A stretch of DNA of 64,000 nucleotides from Nocardioides dongkuii (GCF_014127485.1 NZ_CP059903.1:682001-746000); one strand, 5' to 3'. Shown: positions 51,399-61,114, numbered from the stretch's first letter. Notes: generated from the letters alone by a model not told the origin. A program made the numbers and translations.

Positions 51399-52429
51399 GG
51401 GGCCTCCGTCGCAGTGGGGTCGGTGGCGAGCCACCGGTCGATCTCGGCGAGCACGCGGGTGCGCACGTCCTCGGGCGCCCGCGACGCCCGGACGGACATC
51501 CTCGCCAGCTCGGCCAGGGTCTGGTCGGACAGCTCGTGCGCTGCCCGCATCGTGGCGTACTGGCCGGCCAGCCGCGACCCGAACAGCAGCGGGTCGTCGG
51601 CGCCGAGCGCGATGGTGGCCCCGGCCTCGAGCAGGGTCGGCACCGGGACCGAGGTCAGGTCGGAGTAGACCCCCAGTGCGACGTTGGAGACCGGGCAGAC
51701 CTCGAGCGCGACCCCGGCCGCCACGATCCGGTCGAGCAGGGAGGGGTCCTCCGCGGACCGCACGCCGTGGCCGAGCCGGTCGGGGTGCAGCGCGTCGAGG
51801 CAGGCCACGACGTGCTCGGGGCCGCGCAGCTCGCCGCCGTGGGGGACCAGCGCCAGCCCGGCCCGCTCGGCGATCGCGAACGCCGGCGCGAACTCGGCGG
51901 TGGTGCCGCGGCGCTCGTCGTTGGAGAGCCCGAAGCCGACCACGCCGCGCCCGGCGTACTGCGCGGCCAGCCGGGCCAGGGTGCGGGCGTCGAGGGGGTG
52001 CCGGGTGCGGTTCGCCGCGACCACCACGGCCATGCCGAGCCCCGTGGCCTGCGAGGCGTCGCGCACGGCGTCGAGGACCAGGTCGGTGAAGGCCGTGATG
52101 CCGCCGAACCGGGCGCCGTACCCGCTGGGGTCGACCTGGATCTCCAGCCACCGGCCGCCGTCGCGGACGTCGTCCTCGGCGGCCTCCCGGACCAGCCGGC
52201 GTACGTCGTCCTCGGTGCGCAGCACCGAGCGCGCGACGTCGTAGAGCCGCTGGAAGCGGAACCAGCCCTTCTCGTCCGCGGCCGAGAGCTGCGGCGGCCA
52301 GTCCTCGACCAGCTGGTCGGGCAGGCTGATGCCGTCGCGCTCCGCCAGCTCCAGCAGGGTGGTGTGCCGCATCGACCCCGTGAAGTGCAGGTGGAGGTGC
52401 GCCTTGGGGAGCGCGTGCAGGTCTCTCAA
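51395..52429 (-). CDS. add: Adenosine deaminase
   Basis: Zinc hydrolase of 344 residues in purine salvage, converting adenosine to inosine. KAHLHLHFTG carries the two N-terminal His ligands, PHGGE the third-region His and catalytic Glu, LGHGVR the next His and LGADDPLL the Asp pair. TTG start directly after the TAG of the aminotransferase gene, so the two are co-transcribed. It could belong to the adenosine/aminofutalosine-type subfamily; I see no feature that separates them. Confidence 0.88.
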   Translation of the reverse strand: MRDLHALPKAHLHLHFTGSMRHTTLLELAERDGISLPDQLVEDWPPQLSAADEKGWFRFQRLYDVARSVLRTEDDVRRLVREAAEDDVRDGGRWLEIQVDPSGYGARFGGITAFTDLVLDAVRDASQATGLGMAVVVAANRTRHPLDARTLARLAAQYAGRGVVGFGLSNDERRGTTAEFAPAFAIAERAGLALVPHGGELRGPEHVVACLDALHPDRLGHGVRSAEDPSLLDRIVAAGVALEVCPVSNVALGVYSDLTSVPVPTLLEAGATIALGADDPLLFGSRLAGQYATMRAAHELSDQTLAELARMSVRASRAPEDVRTRVLAEIDRWLATDPTATEAP

Positions 52430-53668
52430 CTACGCGAAGAGCTTCTGGAGGCGGGAGATCCCCTCCACGAGGTCGTCGTCGCCGAGGGCGTAGGAGAGCC
52501 GCAGGTAGCCGGGCGAGCCGAACGCCTCGCCGGGGACCACCGCGACCTCCGCCTCCTCGAGGATGTACTCGGCGAGCTCGGCCGACGTGGTGATCGTCCG
52601 CCCGCCGTGCTCCCGGCCGAGCAGGCCCTTGACCGAGGGGTAGGCGTAGAACGCGCCGCCCGGCATCGGGCACACGACGCCGTCGATCTCCTGGAGCATC
52701 CGGACGATCGTGTGGCGGCGGCGGTCGAAGGCGGTCTTCATCTCCTCGACGGCGGTGAGGTCGCCCTCGAGCGCGGCGATCGCGGCTCGCTGGGAGACGT
52801 TGGCGACGTTGGAGGTGGCGTGGGACTGCAGGTTGGTCGCGGCCTTGACCAGGTCCTTCGGGCCGATCAGCCAGCCGACCCGCCAGCCGGTCATCGCGTA
52901 GGTCTTGGCGACGCCGTTGACCACGACGCAGTTGTCCTGGAGCTCGGGGCACAGCACCGGCATCGAGCCGGTGTCGACGCCGTCGTAGACGAGGTGCTCG
53001 TAGATCTCGTCGGTGAGCACCCACAGCTGGTGCTCCTCGACCCAGGCGCCGATCGCCCGGATCTCGTCGGCGGTGTAGACCGCGCCGGTCGGGTTCGAGG
53101 GGGAGACGAACAGCAGCACCTTGGTGCGCTCGGTGCGGGCCGCCTCGAGCTGCTCGACGGTGACCTTGTAGTCCTGGGTCTCGTCGGCGAGCACCTCGAC
53201 GGGCGTGCCGCCGGCGAGCGCGATCGCCTCGGGGTACGTCGTCCAGTACGGCGCCGGCACGATCACCTCGTCGCCCGGGTCGATCATCGCGGCGAACGCC
53301 TCGTAGATCGCCTGCTTGCCGCCGTTGGTCACCAGCACCTGGGAGGGCTCGACGACCAGGCCGCTGTCGCGCTCGGTCTTGGCGACGATCGCCGCCTTGA
53401 GCTCGGGCAGGCCGCCGGCCGGGGTGTAGCGGTGGTTGCGCGGGTCGCGGCACGCGTCGACGGCGGCGTCGACGATGTAGTCGGGGGTGGGGAAGTCCGG
53501 CTCGCCCGCGCCGAAGCCGATCACCGGACGGCCCTCGGCCTTGAGCGCCTTGGCCTTGGCGTCCACCTTCAGCGTCGCGGACTCGGCGATCGCGCCGATG
53601 CGCTGCGAGACGCGGCGGTCACGCGGACCGCCGACTGCGGAGTCGGGTGCGGGGGCGCTCGAGGTCAT
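52430..53668 (-). CDS. aspC: Pyridoxal-phosphate aspartate aminotransferase (class I/II)
   Basis: Aminotransferase of 412 residues. PLP Schiff-base lysine in [16 protein letters not shown]; other family motifs are [37 protein letters not shown] and the substrate-binding Arg near YLRLSYALG. It should interconvert aspartate and oxaloacetate. ATG at 53668 is chosen over a longer frame because the family starts soon after it; [24 protein letters not shown] is typical (residues about 17-40). Confidence 0.9.
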   Translation of the reverse strand: MTSSAPAPDSAVGGPRDRRVSQRIGAIAESATLKVDAKAKALKAEGRPVIGFGAGEPDFPTPDYIVDAAVDACRDPRNHRYTPAGGLPELKAAIVAKTERDSGLVVEPSQVLVTNGGKQAIYEAFAAMIDPGDEVIVPAPYWTTYPEAIALAGGTPVEVLADETQDYKVTVEQLEAARTERTKVLLFVSPSNPTGAVYTADEIRAIGAWVEEHQLWVLTDEIYEHLVYDGVDTGSMPVLCPELQDNCVVVNGVAKTYAMTGWRVGWLIGPKDLVKAATNLQSHATSNVANVSQRAAIAALEGDLTAVEEMKTAFDRRRHTIVRMLQEIDGVVCPMPGGAFYAYPSVKGLLGREHGGRTITTSAELAEYILEEAEVAVVPGEAFGSPGYLRLSYALGDDDLVEGISRLQKLFA

Positions 53669-53780
53669 GGGTCCATCGTAGGGGCGGTGGGCGACCGGTT
53701 TGGACGCCGCCTCCCCGGACCCCGTAGACTCCACCGATGGTGGATTCCCCGCATGCTTCCGCATGCCCGGAGACCACCGG

Positions 53781-53853
53781 AGGGCACTAGCTCAACTGGC
53801 AGAGCATCGGTCTCCAAAACCGAAGGTTGGGGGTTCAAGTCCCTCGTGCCCTG
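53781..53853 (+). tRNA. tRNA-Trp (CCA)
   Basis: Acceptor arms AGGGCAC (53781-53787) and GTGCCCT (53846-53852). The anticodon loop TCTCCAAAA region gives CCA. T-arm GGGGTTCAAGTCCC. It precedes secE as in most actinobacteria. Confidence 0.95.
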
Positions 53854-53904
53854 CAGGACAACCGGTCACCGGGCCGGTCGGATGAACGAGGAGAGGTGGC
53901 GTCG

Positions 53905-54174
53905 GTGTCGGACACGTCGGACAGCACGTCGGGCAAGGCGGCCCGCGGTCCCCGCGGCGACGACGGGGCCGACAAGCGCACCAGCCCCACCACGTTCTAC
54001 CGGCAGGTGGTCGCCGAGCTGCGGAAGGTCGTCTACCCGACGCAGGAGCAGCTGATCACGTACTTCCTCGTGGTCATGGTGTTCGTGGTCGTGATGATGG
54101 CGCTGATCGCCACCCTCGACCTGGCCTTCGGCAGGCTGGCGTTCGCCGTCTTCACGGGGCCCGACCAGCAGTGA
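53905..54174 (+). CDS. secE: Preprotein translocase subunit SecE
   Basis: Essential Sec translocon subunit, 89 residues, single membrane span (ITYFLVVMVFVVVMMALIATL). The amphipathic segment FYRQVVAELRKVVYPTQEQL before it is the SecE signature. GTG at 53905 is chosen because GAGGAGAGG ends 8 nt upstream; a GTG 9 bp earlier overlaps that site. Upstream of nusG, the usual pairing. Confidence 0.93.
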   Translation: MSDTSDSTSGKAARGPRGDDGADKRTSPTTFYRQVVAELRKVVYPTQEQLITYFLVVMVFVVVMMALIATLDLAFGRLAFAVFTGPDQQ

Positions 54175-54258
54175 CCGCACGGCCCGGCCGGGCGACCGGC
54201 CCGGCCGCGGTCCACCCGCCCGGCGACCAGCCGAGCGCGAGACGAGCACAGCGAAGCG

Positions 54259-55155
54259 ATGGAGCAGCAGGTGTCGGAGCAGCAGGACCCGTTCGAGGTC
54301 GACGCGAAGCCCGAGGGTGACCTCGAGGACCAGTACGGCGAGCCCGACGAGGGCCAGGAGGTCCAGCTGGACCCCGCCCTCGACACCGAGGTCACCGACG
54401 AGGACACCGACGAGGCCATGGGTCTCGACGACACGGACGCCGAGGGCGCGACCAGTCGCGACCTCAGCGCCGCGGAGGGTGACGAGGACCCGGTCACCGA
54501 GGTCGACGCCGAGGAGCCCGAGGACGAGGACCCGCTCGAGGCGTTCCGCCGCGAGCTGTGGGCCAAGCCGGGCGACTGGTTCGTCGTGCACACCTACTCC
54601 GGCATGGAGAACCGGGTGAAGTCGAACCTCGAGAACCGGATCATCTCCTTGAACATGGAGGACTACATCCACGAGATCGTGGTCCCCACCGAGGAGGTCG
54701 CCGAGATCAAGAACGGCCAGCGCAAGATGGTCAAGCGCACCGTGCTCCCCGGCTACGTCCTGGTCCGCATGGACCTCACCGACGAGTCCTGGTCGGCCGT
54801 GCGGCACACGCCGTCGGTCACCGGCTTCGTCGGCCACAGCCACCAGCCGGTGCCGCTGAGCATGAGCGAGGTCGAGAGCATGCTCGCGCCCGCCGTGGTC
54901 GCCCAGGCCGAGGCCGAGGCCGCCGCCGCCGGCACCGCGTCGTCCACCGGCAGCGCCACCACCGCCAAGCGCCCGGTCGAGGTCGCCGACTTCGACGTCT
55001 CCGACTCGGTCATGGTGGTCGACGGCCCGTTCGCCACGCTGCACGCCACGATCACCGAGATCAACGCCGAGTCGCAGCGGGTCAAGGCCCTCGTCGAGAT
55101 CTTCGGCCGCGAGACCCCGGTCGAGCTCTCGTTCAGCCAGATTCAGCGAGTCTGA
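54259..55155 (+). CDS. nusG: Transcription termination/antitermination protein NusG
   Basis: RNA-polymerase-associated factor of 298 residues. An acidic, probably disordered N-terminal extension (about 1-92) precedes the NGN domain ([32 protein letters not shown]). An Ala/Glu/Ser/Thr-rich linker (about 210-238) follows, then the KOW domain ([18 protein letters not shown]). ATG at 54259, or GTG at 54271, which has GGAG 5 nt upstream. Much longer than the 180-residue enterobacterial NusG because of the extension and linker. Confidence 0.94.
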   Translation: MEQQVSEQQDPFEVDAKPEGDLEDQYGEPDEGQEVQLDPALDTEVTDEDTDEAMGLDDTDAEGATSRDLSAAEGDEDPVTEVDAEEPEDEDPLEAFRRELWAKPGDWFVVHTYSGMENRVKSNLENRIISLNMEDYIHEIVVPTEEVAEIKNGQRKMVKRTVLPGYVLVRMDLTDESWSAVRHTPSVTGFVGHSHQPVPLSMSEVESMLAPAVVAQAEAEAAAAGTASSTGSATTAKRPVEVADFDVSDSVMVVDGPFATLHATITEINAESQRVKALVEIFGRETPVELSFSQIQRV

Positions 55156-55168
55156 GTCCGAGGCCCGC

Positions 55169-55188
55169 CCCCGGAGCTTGCTCCGGGG
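55169..55188 (+). terminator. Hairpin after nusG
   Basis: Stem CCCCGGAGC / GCTCCGGGG with loop TT, 14 nt after the nusG stop. May end or attenuate secE-nusG transcription before rplK. Confidence 0.55.
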
Positions 55189-55200
55189 CGTAGGCCGAGG

Positions 55201-55254
55201 AGGTCGAGTAGCGCCACGGCTGAGGAACGAAGCCGTGACGCGCGTACCGAGACC
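55201..55254. repeat. REP-like imperfect palindrome in the nusG-rplK gap
   Basis: GGTCGAGTAGCGCCACGGCT on the left and AGCCGTGACGCGCGTACCGA plus GACC on the right form a long imperfect inverted repeat. The form GGTCGAGTAGC...GTACCGAGACC resembles a dispersed intergenic element seen in many high-GC actinobacteria (from memory). A further small palindrome GCGGG-AAT-CCCGC is at 55279-55291. Confidence 0.6.
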
Positions 55255-55375
55255 CTCAGGGCCGATTGGCCAGGACCCGCGGGAATCCCGCACACTAGAT
55301 CGGTTGTTCAGCAACTCAGGTGGCAGAGGGCGTCGTACGCCCTCGTCATGACCACGGAACAGGAAGAGAAGCAAC

Positions 55376-55804
55376 ATGCCTCCCAAGAAGAAGATCGCCG
55401 CACTGGTCAAGGTGCAGCTGCAGGCCGGCGCCGCGACGCCCGCCCCGCCGGTCGGTACCGCCCTCGGTCCGCACGGCGTGAACATCATGGAGTTCTGCAA
55501 GGCGTACAACGCCCAGACCGAGCCCATGCGCGGCAACGTGATCCCCGTCGAGATCACCATCTACGAGGACCGGTCCTTCACCTTCATCACGAAGACCCCG
55601 CCGGCCGCGGAGCTGATCAAGAAGGCCGCCGGTGTCCAGAAGGGCTCGGGTGTCCCGCACAAGGAGAAGGTCGCGAAGCTCACCAAGGACCAGATCCGCG
55701 AGATCGCGCAGACCAAGCTGCCCGACCTCAACGCCAACGACATCGATGCCGCGATGAAGATCGTCGAGGGCACCGCCCGCTCCATGGGCGTCACCACCGA
55801 CTGA
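55376..55804 (+). CDS. rplK: 50S ribosomal protein L11
   Basis: Ribosomal protein of 142 residues, part of the GTPase-associated centre. [25 protein letters not shown] and [11 protein letters not shown] (N-terminal domain) and [18 protein letters not shown] are diagnostic (regions within residues 10-75). GGAAGAG lies before the ATG. The 220-bp gap upstream holds the hairpin and REP-like repeat and probably the rplK promoter. rplA follows after 92 bp. Confidence 0.98.
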   Translation: MPPKKKIAALVKVQLQAGAATPAPPVGTALGPHGVNIMEFCKAYNAQTEPMRGNVIPVEITIYEDRSFTFITKTPPAAELIKKAAGVQKGSGVPHKEKVAKLTKDQIREIAQTKLPDLNANDIDAAMKIVEGTARSMGVTTD

Positions 55805-55896
55805 CGCACGGGGGCTCCGGCCCCGACCACGCACATGTGGCAGAGCCGCGCTGGCTCACCTGACCACGACTGGCACTGAAGAGAAGAGAACCAGAC

Positions 55897-56616
55897 ATGC
55901 AGCGCAGCAAGACCTACCGCGCAGCGGCGGACACGTTCGACAAGGACGAGCTCTACTCGCCGCTCTCCGCGATCAAGATCGCCAAGACCGCCAGCAAGAA
56001 GAAGTTTGACGAGACCGTCGACGTCGTGATGCGCCTCGGCGTCGACCCGCGCAAGGCCGACCAGATGGTCCGCGGCACCGTCAACCTCCCGCACGGCACC
56101 GGCAAGACCGCTCGCGTCCTCGTGTTCGCGAACGGCGACAAGGCCGAGGCCGCCCGTGAGGCCGGCGCCGACGTCGTCGGTGGCGACGAGCTCATCGAGA
56201 AGGTCGCGGGCGGCTGGCTCGACTTCGACGCCGTCGTCGCGACCCCCGACATGATGGGCAAGGTCGGCCGGCTGGGCCGCGTGCTGGGCCCCCGTGGCCT
56301 GATGCCGAACCCCAAGACCGGCACCGTCACCCCGGACGTCGCGAAGGCCGTCACGGAGATCAAGGGCGGCAAGATCGAGTTCCGCGTCGACCGGCACGCC
56401 AACCTGCACTTCATCATCGGCAAGGCCTCCTTCGCCGAGTCGCAGCTCGCGGAGAACTACGCCGCGGCGCTCGAGGAGGTGCTCCGGCTCAAGCCGGCCA
56501 GCTCCAAGGGCCGCTACCTCCGCAAGGTCACCGTCTCCACGACGATGGGCCCGGGCGTCCAGGTGGACCCCAACCGCACCAAGAACGTCGCGAGCGACGA
56601 CGAGGGCCAGGCCTGA
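55897..56616 (+). CDS. rplA: 50S ribosomal protein L1
   Basis: Ribosomal protein of 239 residues and likely autoregulator of rpl[33 protein letters not shown] and the signature region [20 protein letters not shown] are present. AAGAGAAG precedes the ATG. A strong terminator follows, so rplKA and rplJL are separate units. Confidence 0.98.
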   Translation: MQRSKTYRAAADTFDKDELYSPLSAIKIAKTASKKKFDETVDVVMRLGVDPRKADQMVRGTVNLPHGTGKTARVLVFANGDKAEAAREAGADVVGGDELIEKVAGGWLDFDAVVATPDMMGKVGRLGRVLGPRGLMPNPKTGTVTPDVAKAVTEIKGGKIEFRVDRHANLHFIIGKASFAESQLAENYAAALEEVLRLKPASSKGRYLRKVTVSTTMGPGVQVDPNRTKNVASDDEGQA

Positions 56617-56638
56617 CGCCTGGTCGGTCGAGCTCCTC

Positions 56639-56673
56639 GACGCCCCGGTCACCCTCGCGGTGACCGGGGCGTC
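56639..56673 (+). terminator. Terminator after rplKA
   Basis: Perfect 15-bp stem GACGCCCCGGTCACC / GGTGACCGGGGCGTC with loop CTCGC, ending in TACGTT. Confidence 0.85.
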
Positions 56674-56686
56674 GTACGTTCGGGCC

Positions 56687-57637
56687 ATGGTCGCGAACCC
56701 CCGCTGCGTGATCCTCGACGACTACCAGGGCGTCGCGACGACGTACGCCGACTGGTCGGCGCTGCCGGTCGACGTCGAGGTCGTGCGCGAGCACCTCGAT
56801 CCCGACGCGACCGCGGCGGCGCTGGCGGGCGCCGAGGTCGCGGTGCTGATGCGGGAGCGGACCCCGCTGGGTCGCGAGCTCCTCGACCGGCTGCCCGACC
56901 TGCGACTGGTCGTGACCACGGGCATGCGCAACGCTGCGATCGACCTGGAGGCGTGCCGGGAGCGGGGCATCCCGGTCTGCGGCACCGAGTCGTCGAAGTC
57001 GCCCCCCGCCGAGCTCACCTGGGCGCTGGTGCTGGGACTGCTGCGCCACGTGGTGCCCGAGTCGCGGGCCCTCGCGGCCGGCGTCTGGCAGACGACCGTC
57101 GGTGGCGACCTCGCCGGCCGGACCCTCGCCCTGCTCGGGCTGGGCGCGATCGGGTCCCGGGTCGCCCGGGTCGGCGCCGCCTTCGAGATGGACGTGGTCG
57201 CGTGGAGCCCGCACCTGACCGACGCGCGCGCCGCGGAGGCCGGTGTGCGCCGGGTGGGGAGGGACGAGCTGTTCGCGCGCGCCGACGTGCTCTCCCTGCA
57301 CCTGGTGCTGGGGGAGACGACCCGCGGGATCGTGGGGGAGCGCGAGCTCGGCCTGCTGCGGCCCTCGGCGTACCTGGTGAACACCTCGCGCGCCGGCCTC
57401 GTCGACTCCGCCGCGCTGCTCCGCGCCCTCGACGAGGGCCGGCTGGCCGGCGCCGGGCTGGACGTGTTCGAGACCGAGCCGCTGCCGCCGGGCGACCCGC
57501 TGCGCGACCATCCGCGGGTGCTGGCCACCCCGCACCTGGGCTACGTGACCGAGGCCAACTACCGCCGCTTCTTCACCGCTGCCGTCGAGGACGTCGCCGC
57601 CTGGCTCGCCGGGTCCCCGGTGCGCGAGCTGCGCTGA
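56687..57637 (+). CDS. D-2-hydroxyacid dehydrogenase family protein
   Basis: NAD-dependent oxidoreductase of 316 residues inserted between rplKA and rplJL. Nucleotide motif LLGLGAIGSRVA, catalytic Arg in VNTSRAGLVD, Glu in LDVFETEPL and His in ATPHLGYVT. The substrate is unknown: 2-hydroxyacids, phosphoglycerate or phosphonate-type acids are all possible, but the missing ACT domain argues against SerA. ATG at 56687 overlaps nothing and starts 14 bp after the terminator stem, so it has little room for its own promoter. Confidence 0.86.
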   Translation: MVANPRCVILDDYQGVATTYADWSALPVDVEVVREHLDPDATAAALAGAEVAVLMRERTPLGRELLDRLPDLRLVVTTGMRNAAIDLEACRERGIPVCGTESSKSPPAELTWALVLGLLRHVVPESRALAAGVWQTTVGGDLAGRTLALLGLGAIGSRVARVGAAFEMDVVAWSPHLTDARAAEAGVRRVGRDELFARADVLSLHLVLGETTRGIVGERELGLLRPSAYLVNTSRAGLVDSAALLRALDEGRLAGAGLDVFETEPLPPGDPLRDHPRVLATPHLGYVTEANYRRFFTAAVEDVAAWLAGSPVRELR

Positions 57638-57652
57638 CCCGGTCGCGTTGAT

Positions 57653-57872
57653 TTGGTCACGGTCACGGCACCGCCGTACAGTTCCCTTGAAACCAGAGAC
57701 CGCCGGTGGTCGGGCTGTGCATGCAGCCGGACCGAAGGTTCCGTGAGAAGCGGACGGCCTGCGCAGGGGACAGAGCACTGCACGAGAGATCGTGTCCACG
57801 CCCTGAGCCTGCGCTCAGGGCGTTCGTCGTTCCCGGGCTCCGTGCCGGTGGTCCCAGTCCGGAAGGAGACCC
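57653..57872 (+). promoter_or_regulatory. rplJL promoter and ribosomal L10 leader
   Basis: -35 TTGGTC (57653-57658), 18-bp spacer, -10 TACAGT (57677-57682), predicting a leader of about 180 nt. The leader carries conserved-looking blocks and a hairpin CGCCCTGAG / CTCAGGGCG (57799-57807 and 57814-57822) followed by TTCGTCGTTCC, which could be an attenuator. The layout fits the L10 leader bound by L10-L12. GGAAGGAG precedes the ATG. Confidence 0.6.
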
Positions 57873-58553
57873 ATGGCGCGGGCAGACAGGAACGCCGCCG
57901 TCGCGGAGATCGTTGAGTCCTTCAACGATTCCGCTGGTGCCGTGCTGACCGAGTACCGCGGTCTCACCGTCAAGGAGCTGCAGAACCTTCGCCGCTCCCT
58001 GGGTGAGAACGCCAACTACGCCGTGGTCAAGAACACGCTGGCCAAGATCGCCGCCAACCAGGTGGGCATCTCCGGCTTCGACGACCTGCTGACCGGCCCG
58101 ACCGCGATCGCCTTCATCCAGGGCGACGTCGTCGAGGCGGCCAAGGGTCTGCGTGACTTTGCCAAGGCCAACCCCACCCTGGTCATCAAGGGTGGAGTCC
58201 TGGACGGCAACATCCTCGACGCTGCCGAGATCGCCAAGCTGGCCGATCTCGAGTCGCGCGAGGTGCTCCTGGGCAAGCTCGCGGGCGCCATGCTCGCCTC
58301 GCTCAGCCAGGCCGTCTACCTCCTCAACGCCCCGCTCGCACAGGCTGCCCGGCTCGCCGGCGCCCTGCAGGCGAAGGCCGAGGAGGACCCCACGATCCTC
58401 GCAGGTGGTGCCGGTACGCCGGCCGCCGCCGAGGAGGCCCCGGCCCCCGAGGCCGCTGCCGAGGAGACCCCCGCCGAGGAGCCGTCCACCGACGCTCCCG
58501 ACGCGGAGGCCCCCGAGGCCGCTGCCGACGAGGCCGAGTCCACCGACGCCTGA
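57873..58553 (+). CDS. rplJ: 50S ribosomal protein L10
   Basis: Stalk base protein of 226 residues. N-terminal RNA-binding part [30 protein letters not shown] (region 4-34) and [18 protein letters not shown] are typical. It has an acidic Ala/Glu/Pro tail of about 50 residues after the L12-binding helix, longer than the about 170-residue standard L10 and common in actinobacteria. Forms the L10(L12)n stalk with rplL downstream. Confidence 0.97.
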   Translation: MARADRNAAVAEIVESFNDSAGAVLTEYRGLTVKELQNLRRSLGENANYAVVKNTLAKIAANQVGISGFDDLLTGPTAIAFIQGDVVEAAKGLRDFAKANPTLVIKGGVLDGNILDAAEIAKLADLESREVLLGKLAGAMLASLSQAVYLLNAPLAQAARLAGALQAKAEEDPTILAGGAGTPAAAEEAPAPEAAAEETPAEEPSTDAPDAEAPEAAADEAESTDA

Positions 58554-58634
58554 CACCAGGCTGACCACACCACCTGAAACCCGGTCCGGCGCCGCACGCG
58601 GCGCCCCGGACCACCGAATGGAAGGAACGCCACC

Positions 58635-59027
58635 ATGGCGAAGCTCAGCACCGACGAGCTCCTTGACGCCTTCAAGGAGATGACCCTGATCGAGCTCTCC
58701 GAGTTCGTGAAGCAGTTCGAGGAGACCTTCGGCGTCACCGCCGCCGCCCCCGTCGCCGTTGCCGCGGCCCCTGCTGCCGGCGGCGCCGGCGGCGGTGCCG
58801 AGGAGGCCGCTGTCCAGGACGAGTTCGACGTCGTCCTCGAGGCCGCTGGTGACAAGAAGATCAACGTCATCAAGGAGGTGCGCGCGCTCACGTCCCTCGG
58901 CCTCAAGGAGGCCAAGGACCTGGTCGAGTCCGCCCCCAAGGCGATCCTCGAGAAGGTCGACAAGGCCACGGCCGACAAGGCCAAGGAGCAGCTCGAGGGC
59001 GCCGGCGCCTCGGTCACCCTCAAGTGA
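58635..59027 (+). CDS. rplL: 50S ribosomal protein L7/L12
   Basis: Stalk protein of 130 residues. N-terminal dimerisation domain [21 protein letters not shown], Ala/Gly hinge (about 38-56), and C-terminal domain with [25 protein letters not shown] (GTPase-factor-binding helix). GGAAGGA precedes the ATG. Followed by a 16-bp hairpin. Confidence 0.98.
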   Translation: MAKLSTDELLDAFKEMTLIELSEFVKQFEETFGVTAAAPVAVAAAPAAGGAGGGAEEAAVQDEFDVVLEAAGDKKINVIKEVRALTSLGLKEAKDLVESAPKAILEKVDKATADKAKEQLEGAGASVTLK

Positions 59028-59061
59028 CGATGCCTGTCACCGGCTGACCAGCCGACTGCTG

Positions 59062-59097
59062 CCAAGGGCGGCCACCCGCAGGGGTGGCCGCCCTTGG
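59062..59097 (+). terminator. Terminator after rplJL
   Basis: Perfect 16-bp stem CCAAGGGCGGCCACCC / GGGTGGCCGCCCTTGG with loop GCAG, 34 nt after the rplL stop. Confidence 0.88.
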
Positions 59098-59363
59098 TGC
59101 GTCTCCGGGCCCTCGTGCCGGTTTGGGCGCGCGACGTGATGGGCACGACAAACCCTGGCTGGCAACGGGTGGAGTTTCCGCAGGTCGGGCTGGGTGCGCG
59201 GGCGTCATCTCGGTGGGTGAGGGGTGAGTGACGCCGGGCACATGGAGCGCGTAACCTCCTCGCCGTAACTCCGTTGTTACTGGTCAGTGGCACGTGCGTT
59301 CACCGGACGCGTGTGGGGAGCAGGGACCGGAGCGGGCCTCGGTCGGAGAAGGGTGTCACCAGC
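59098..59363 (+). promoter_or_regulatory. Intergenic region upstream of mceG
   Basis: No gene seen. It contains GTAAC at 59251-59255 and 59265-59269 and the inverse GTTAC at 59276-59280, the last followed by ACTG-GT-CAGT (59279-59288), a small palindrome. These may be operator half-sites for the Mce operon. No convincing -35/-10 pair. GGAGAAGG lies about 12 nt before the mceG ATG. Confidence 0.35.
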
Positions 59364-60317
59364 ATGGGCGTGGAGATCAAGGTCGACGACCTGAGCAAGT
59401 CGTTCGGCAAGCAGCTCATCTGGGGCGACGTGACCCTCACCGTGCCCGCGGGCGAGATCTGCGTGATGCTCGGCCCCTCGGGCACGGGCAAGTCGGTGTT
59501 CCTCAAGACCCTGATCGGGCTGCTCAAGCCCGACAAGGGCTCGATCATCATCGAGGGCACCGACATCGCGAGCTGCTCGGAGAAGGAGCTCTACGAGATC
59601 CGCAAGCTCTTCGGCGTGCTGTTCCAGGACGGCGCGATGTTCGGCTCGATGAACCTCTACGACAACGTCGCGTTCCCGCTGCGCGAGCACACCAAGAAGT
59701 CCGAGTCCGAGGTCCGCGACATCGTCATGGAGAAGATGGACCTGGTCGGCCTGATCGGCGCCGAGGACAAGCTTCCCGGCGAGATCTCCGGCGGCATGCG
59801 CAAGCGCGCCGGCCTGGCCCGCGCGCTGGTGCTCGACCCCGAGATCGTGCTCTTCGACGAGCCCGACTCCGGCCTGGACCCGGTCCGCACGGCGTTCCTC
59901 AACCAGCTCATCGTCGACCTGAACGCCCAGATCGACGCCACGTTCCTCATCGTCACCCACGACATCAACACCGCCCGCACGGTGCCGGACAACATCGGCC
60001 TGCTCTACCACCGGCACCTCGCGATGTTCGGCCCCCGCGAGATGCTGCTGTCCTCCGAGGAGCCGGTCGTGCGCCAGTTCCTCAACGCCCAGCGGGTCGG
60101 CCCGATCGGCATGTCCGAGGAGAAGGACGCCGACGAGCTCGCCGCCGAGGAGGGCCAGGAGCTGCCCCCGCTGCCGCCGATCCCGCTGCAGATCGAGCCC
60201 TCCAACGGCATCCCGCGTCGCTCCCAGCGTGACCCGGGCGCCTGGTGCCGCGAGCACGGCGTGACCCCGCCCCCGGGCTCGTTCGAGGGCGACATGGCCC
60301 TGACGACGGGCAGCTGA
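59364..60317 (+). CDS. mceG: Mce-associated ABC transporter ATPase MceG (Mkl)
   Basis: ATPase of 317 residues that powers Mce lipid importers. Walker A LGPSGTGKS (37-44), signature ISGGMRKRAGLARAL, which is the MlaF/Mkl variant, Walker B VLFDEPDSGLDP and H-loop IVTHDINTA. A Pro-rich C-terminal extension (after about residue 255) is typical of actinobacterial Mkl. ATG at 59364 chosen by homology. Unlike mycobacteria, where mceG is unlinked to its yrbE/mce operons, it directly precedes them here. Confidence 0.92.
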   Translation: MGVEIKVDDLSKSFGKQLIWGDVTLTVPAGEICVMLGPSGTGKSVFLKTLIGLLKPDKGSIIIEGTDIASCSEKELYEIRKLFGVLFQDGAMFGSMNLYDNVAFPLREHTKKSESEVRDIVMEKMDLVGLIGAEDKLPGEISGGMRKRAGLARALVLDPEIVLFDEPDSGLDPVRTAFLNQLIVDLNAQIDATFLIVTHDINTARTVPDNIGLLYHRHLAMFGPREMLLSSEEPVVRQFLNAQRVGPIGMSEEKDADELAAEEGQELPPLPPIPLQIEPSNGIPRRSQRDPGAWCREHGVTPPPGSFEGDMALTTGS

Positions 60318-60324
60318 GACGACC

Positions 60325-61110
60325 TTGGCATCTCTCACCAGCAGCCGGGTGCTGAAGCCCGCCGCGACAGCGGGCGGGCTCTTCGCCTTCGGCCTCGATG
60401 TCGCGCGGGCGCTGTTCCAGCGCCCGTTCCAGCTGCGCGAGTTCCTGCAGCAGGCGTGGTTCCTCGCGTCGGTCACGATCATCCCGACCGCGCTGGTCGC
60501 CATCCCCTTCGGCGCGGTGATCGCGCTCCAGGTCGGCGGCCTGATCAAGCAGTTCGGCGCGCAGTCCTTCACCGGGTCCGCCTCGGTGCTGGCGGTCGTC
60601 CAGCAGGCCGGCCCGATCGCCACGGCGCTGCTGATCGCCGGCGCCGGCGGCTCCGCCATCGCCGCGGACCTCGGCGCGCGGAAGATCCGCGAGGAGCTCG
60701 ACGCGATGATGGTGCTGGGCATCGACCCGATCCAGCGCCTCGTCGTCCCGCGCGTGCTCGCCTGCATGCTGGTCGCGTTCTTCCTCAACGGGCTGGTCAC
60801 CGTCGTCGGCGTGGCCGGCGGCTACGTCTTCAACGTGGTCCTCCAGGAGGGCACGCCCGGCGCCTACCTGGCCAGCTTCACCGCGCTCGCGCAGCTCTCC
60901 GACCTGTGGATCGGCCTGGTCAAGGCGCTGGTGTTCGGCTTCATCGCCGCGATCGTCGCCTGCTACAAGGGCATGAGCGCCGGCGGCGGGCCCAAGGGCG
61001 TCGGCGACGCCGTCAACGAGTCGGTCGTCATCACGTTCCTGCTGCTGTTCGTCGTCAACTTCGTCCTGAGCACGGTCTACCTCCAGATCGTCCCGCCGAA
61101 GACGGGTTGA
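60325..61110 (+). CDS. yrbEA: Mce-type ABC permease YrbEA (MlaE family)
   Basis: Permease of 261 residues with about five membrane spans. MlaE-family loops: AIPFGAVIALQVGG, ATALLIAGAGGSAIAADLGARKIREELDAM (region about 97-126) and YKGMSAGGGPKGVGDAV near the C terminus. TTG start 7 bp after mceG. Forms the channel with YrbEB beneath the Mce proteins. Confidence 0.92.
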   Translation: MASLTSSRVLKPAATAGGLFAFGLDVARALFQRPFQLREFLQQAWFLASVTIIPTALVAIPFGAVIALQVGGLIKQFGAQSFTGSASVLAVVQQAGPIATALLIAGAGGSAIAADLGARKIREELDAMMVLGIDPIQRLVVPRVLACMLVAFFLNGLVTVVGVAGGYVFNVVLQEGTPGAYLASFTALAQLSDLWIGLVKALVFGFIAAIVACYKGMSAGGGPKGVGDAVNESVVITFLLLFVVNFVLSTVYLQIVPPKTG

Positions 61111-61114
61111 GGAC

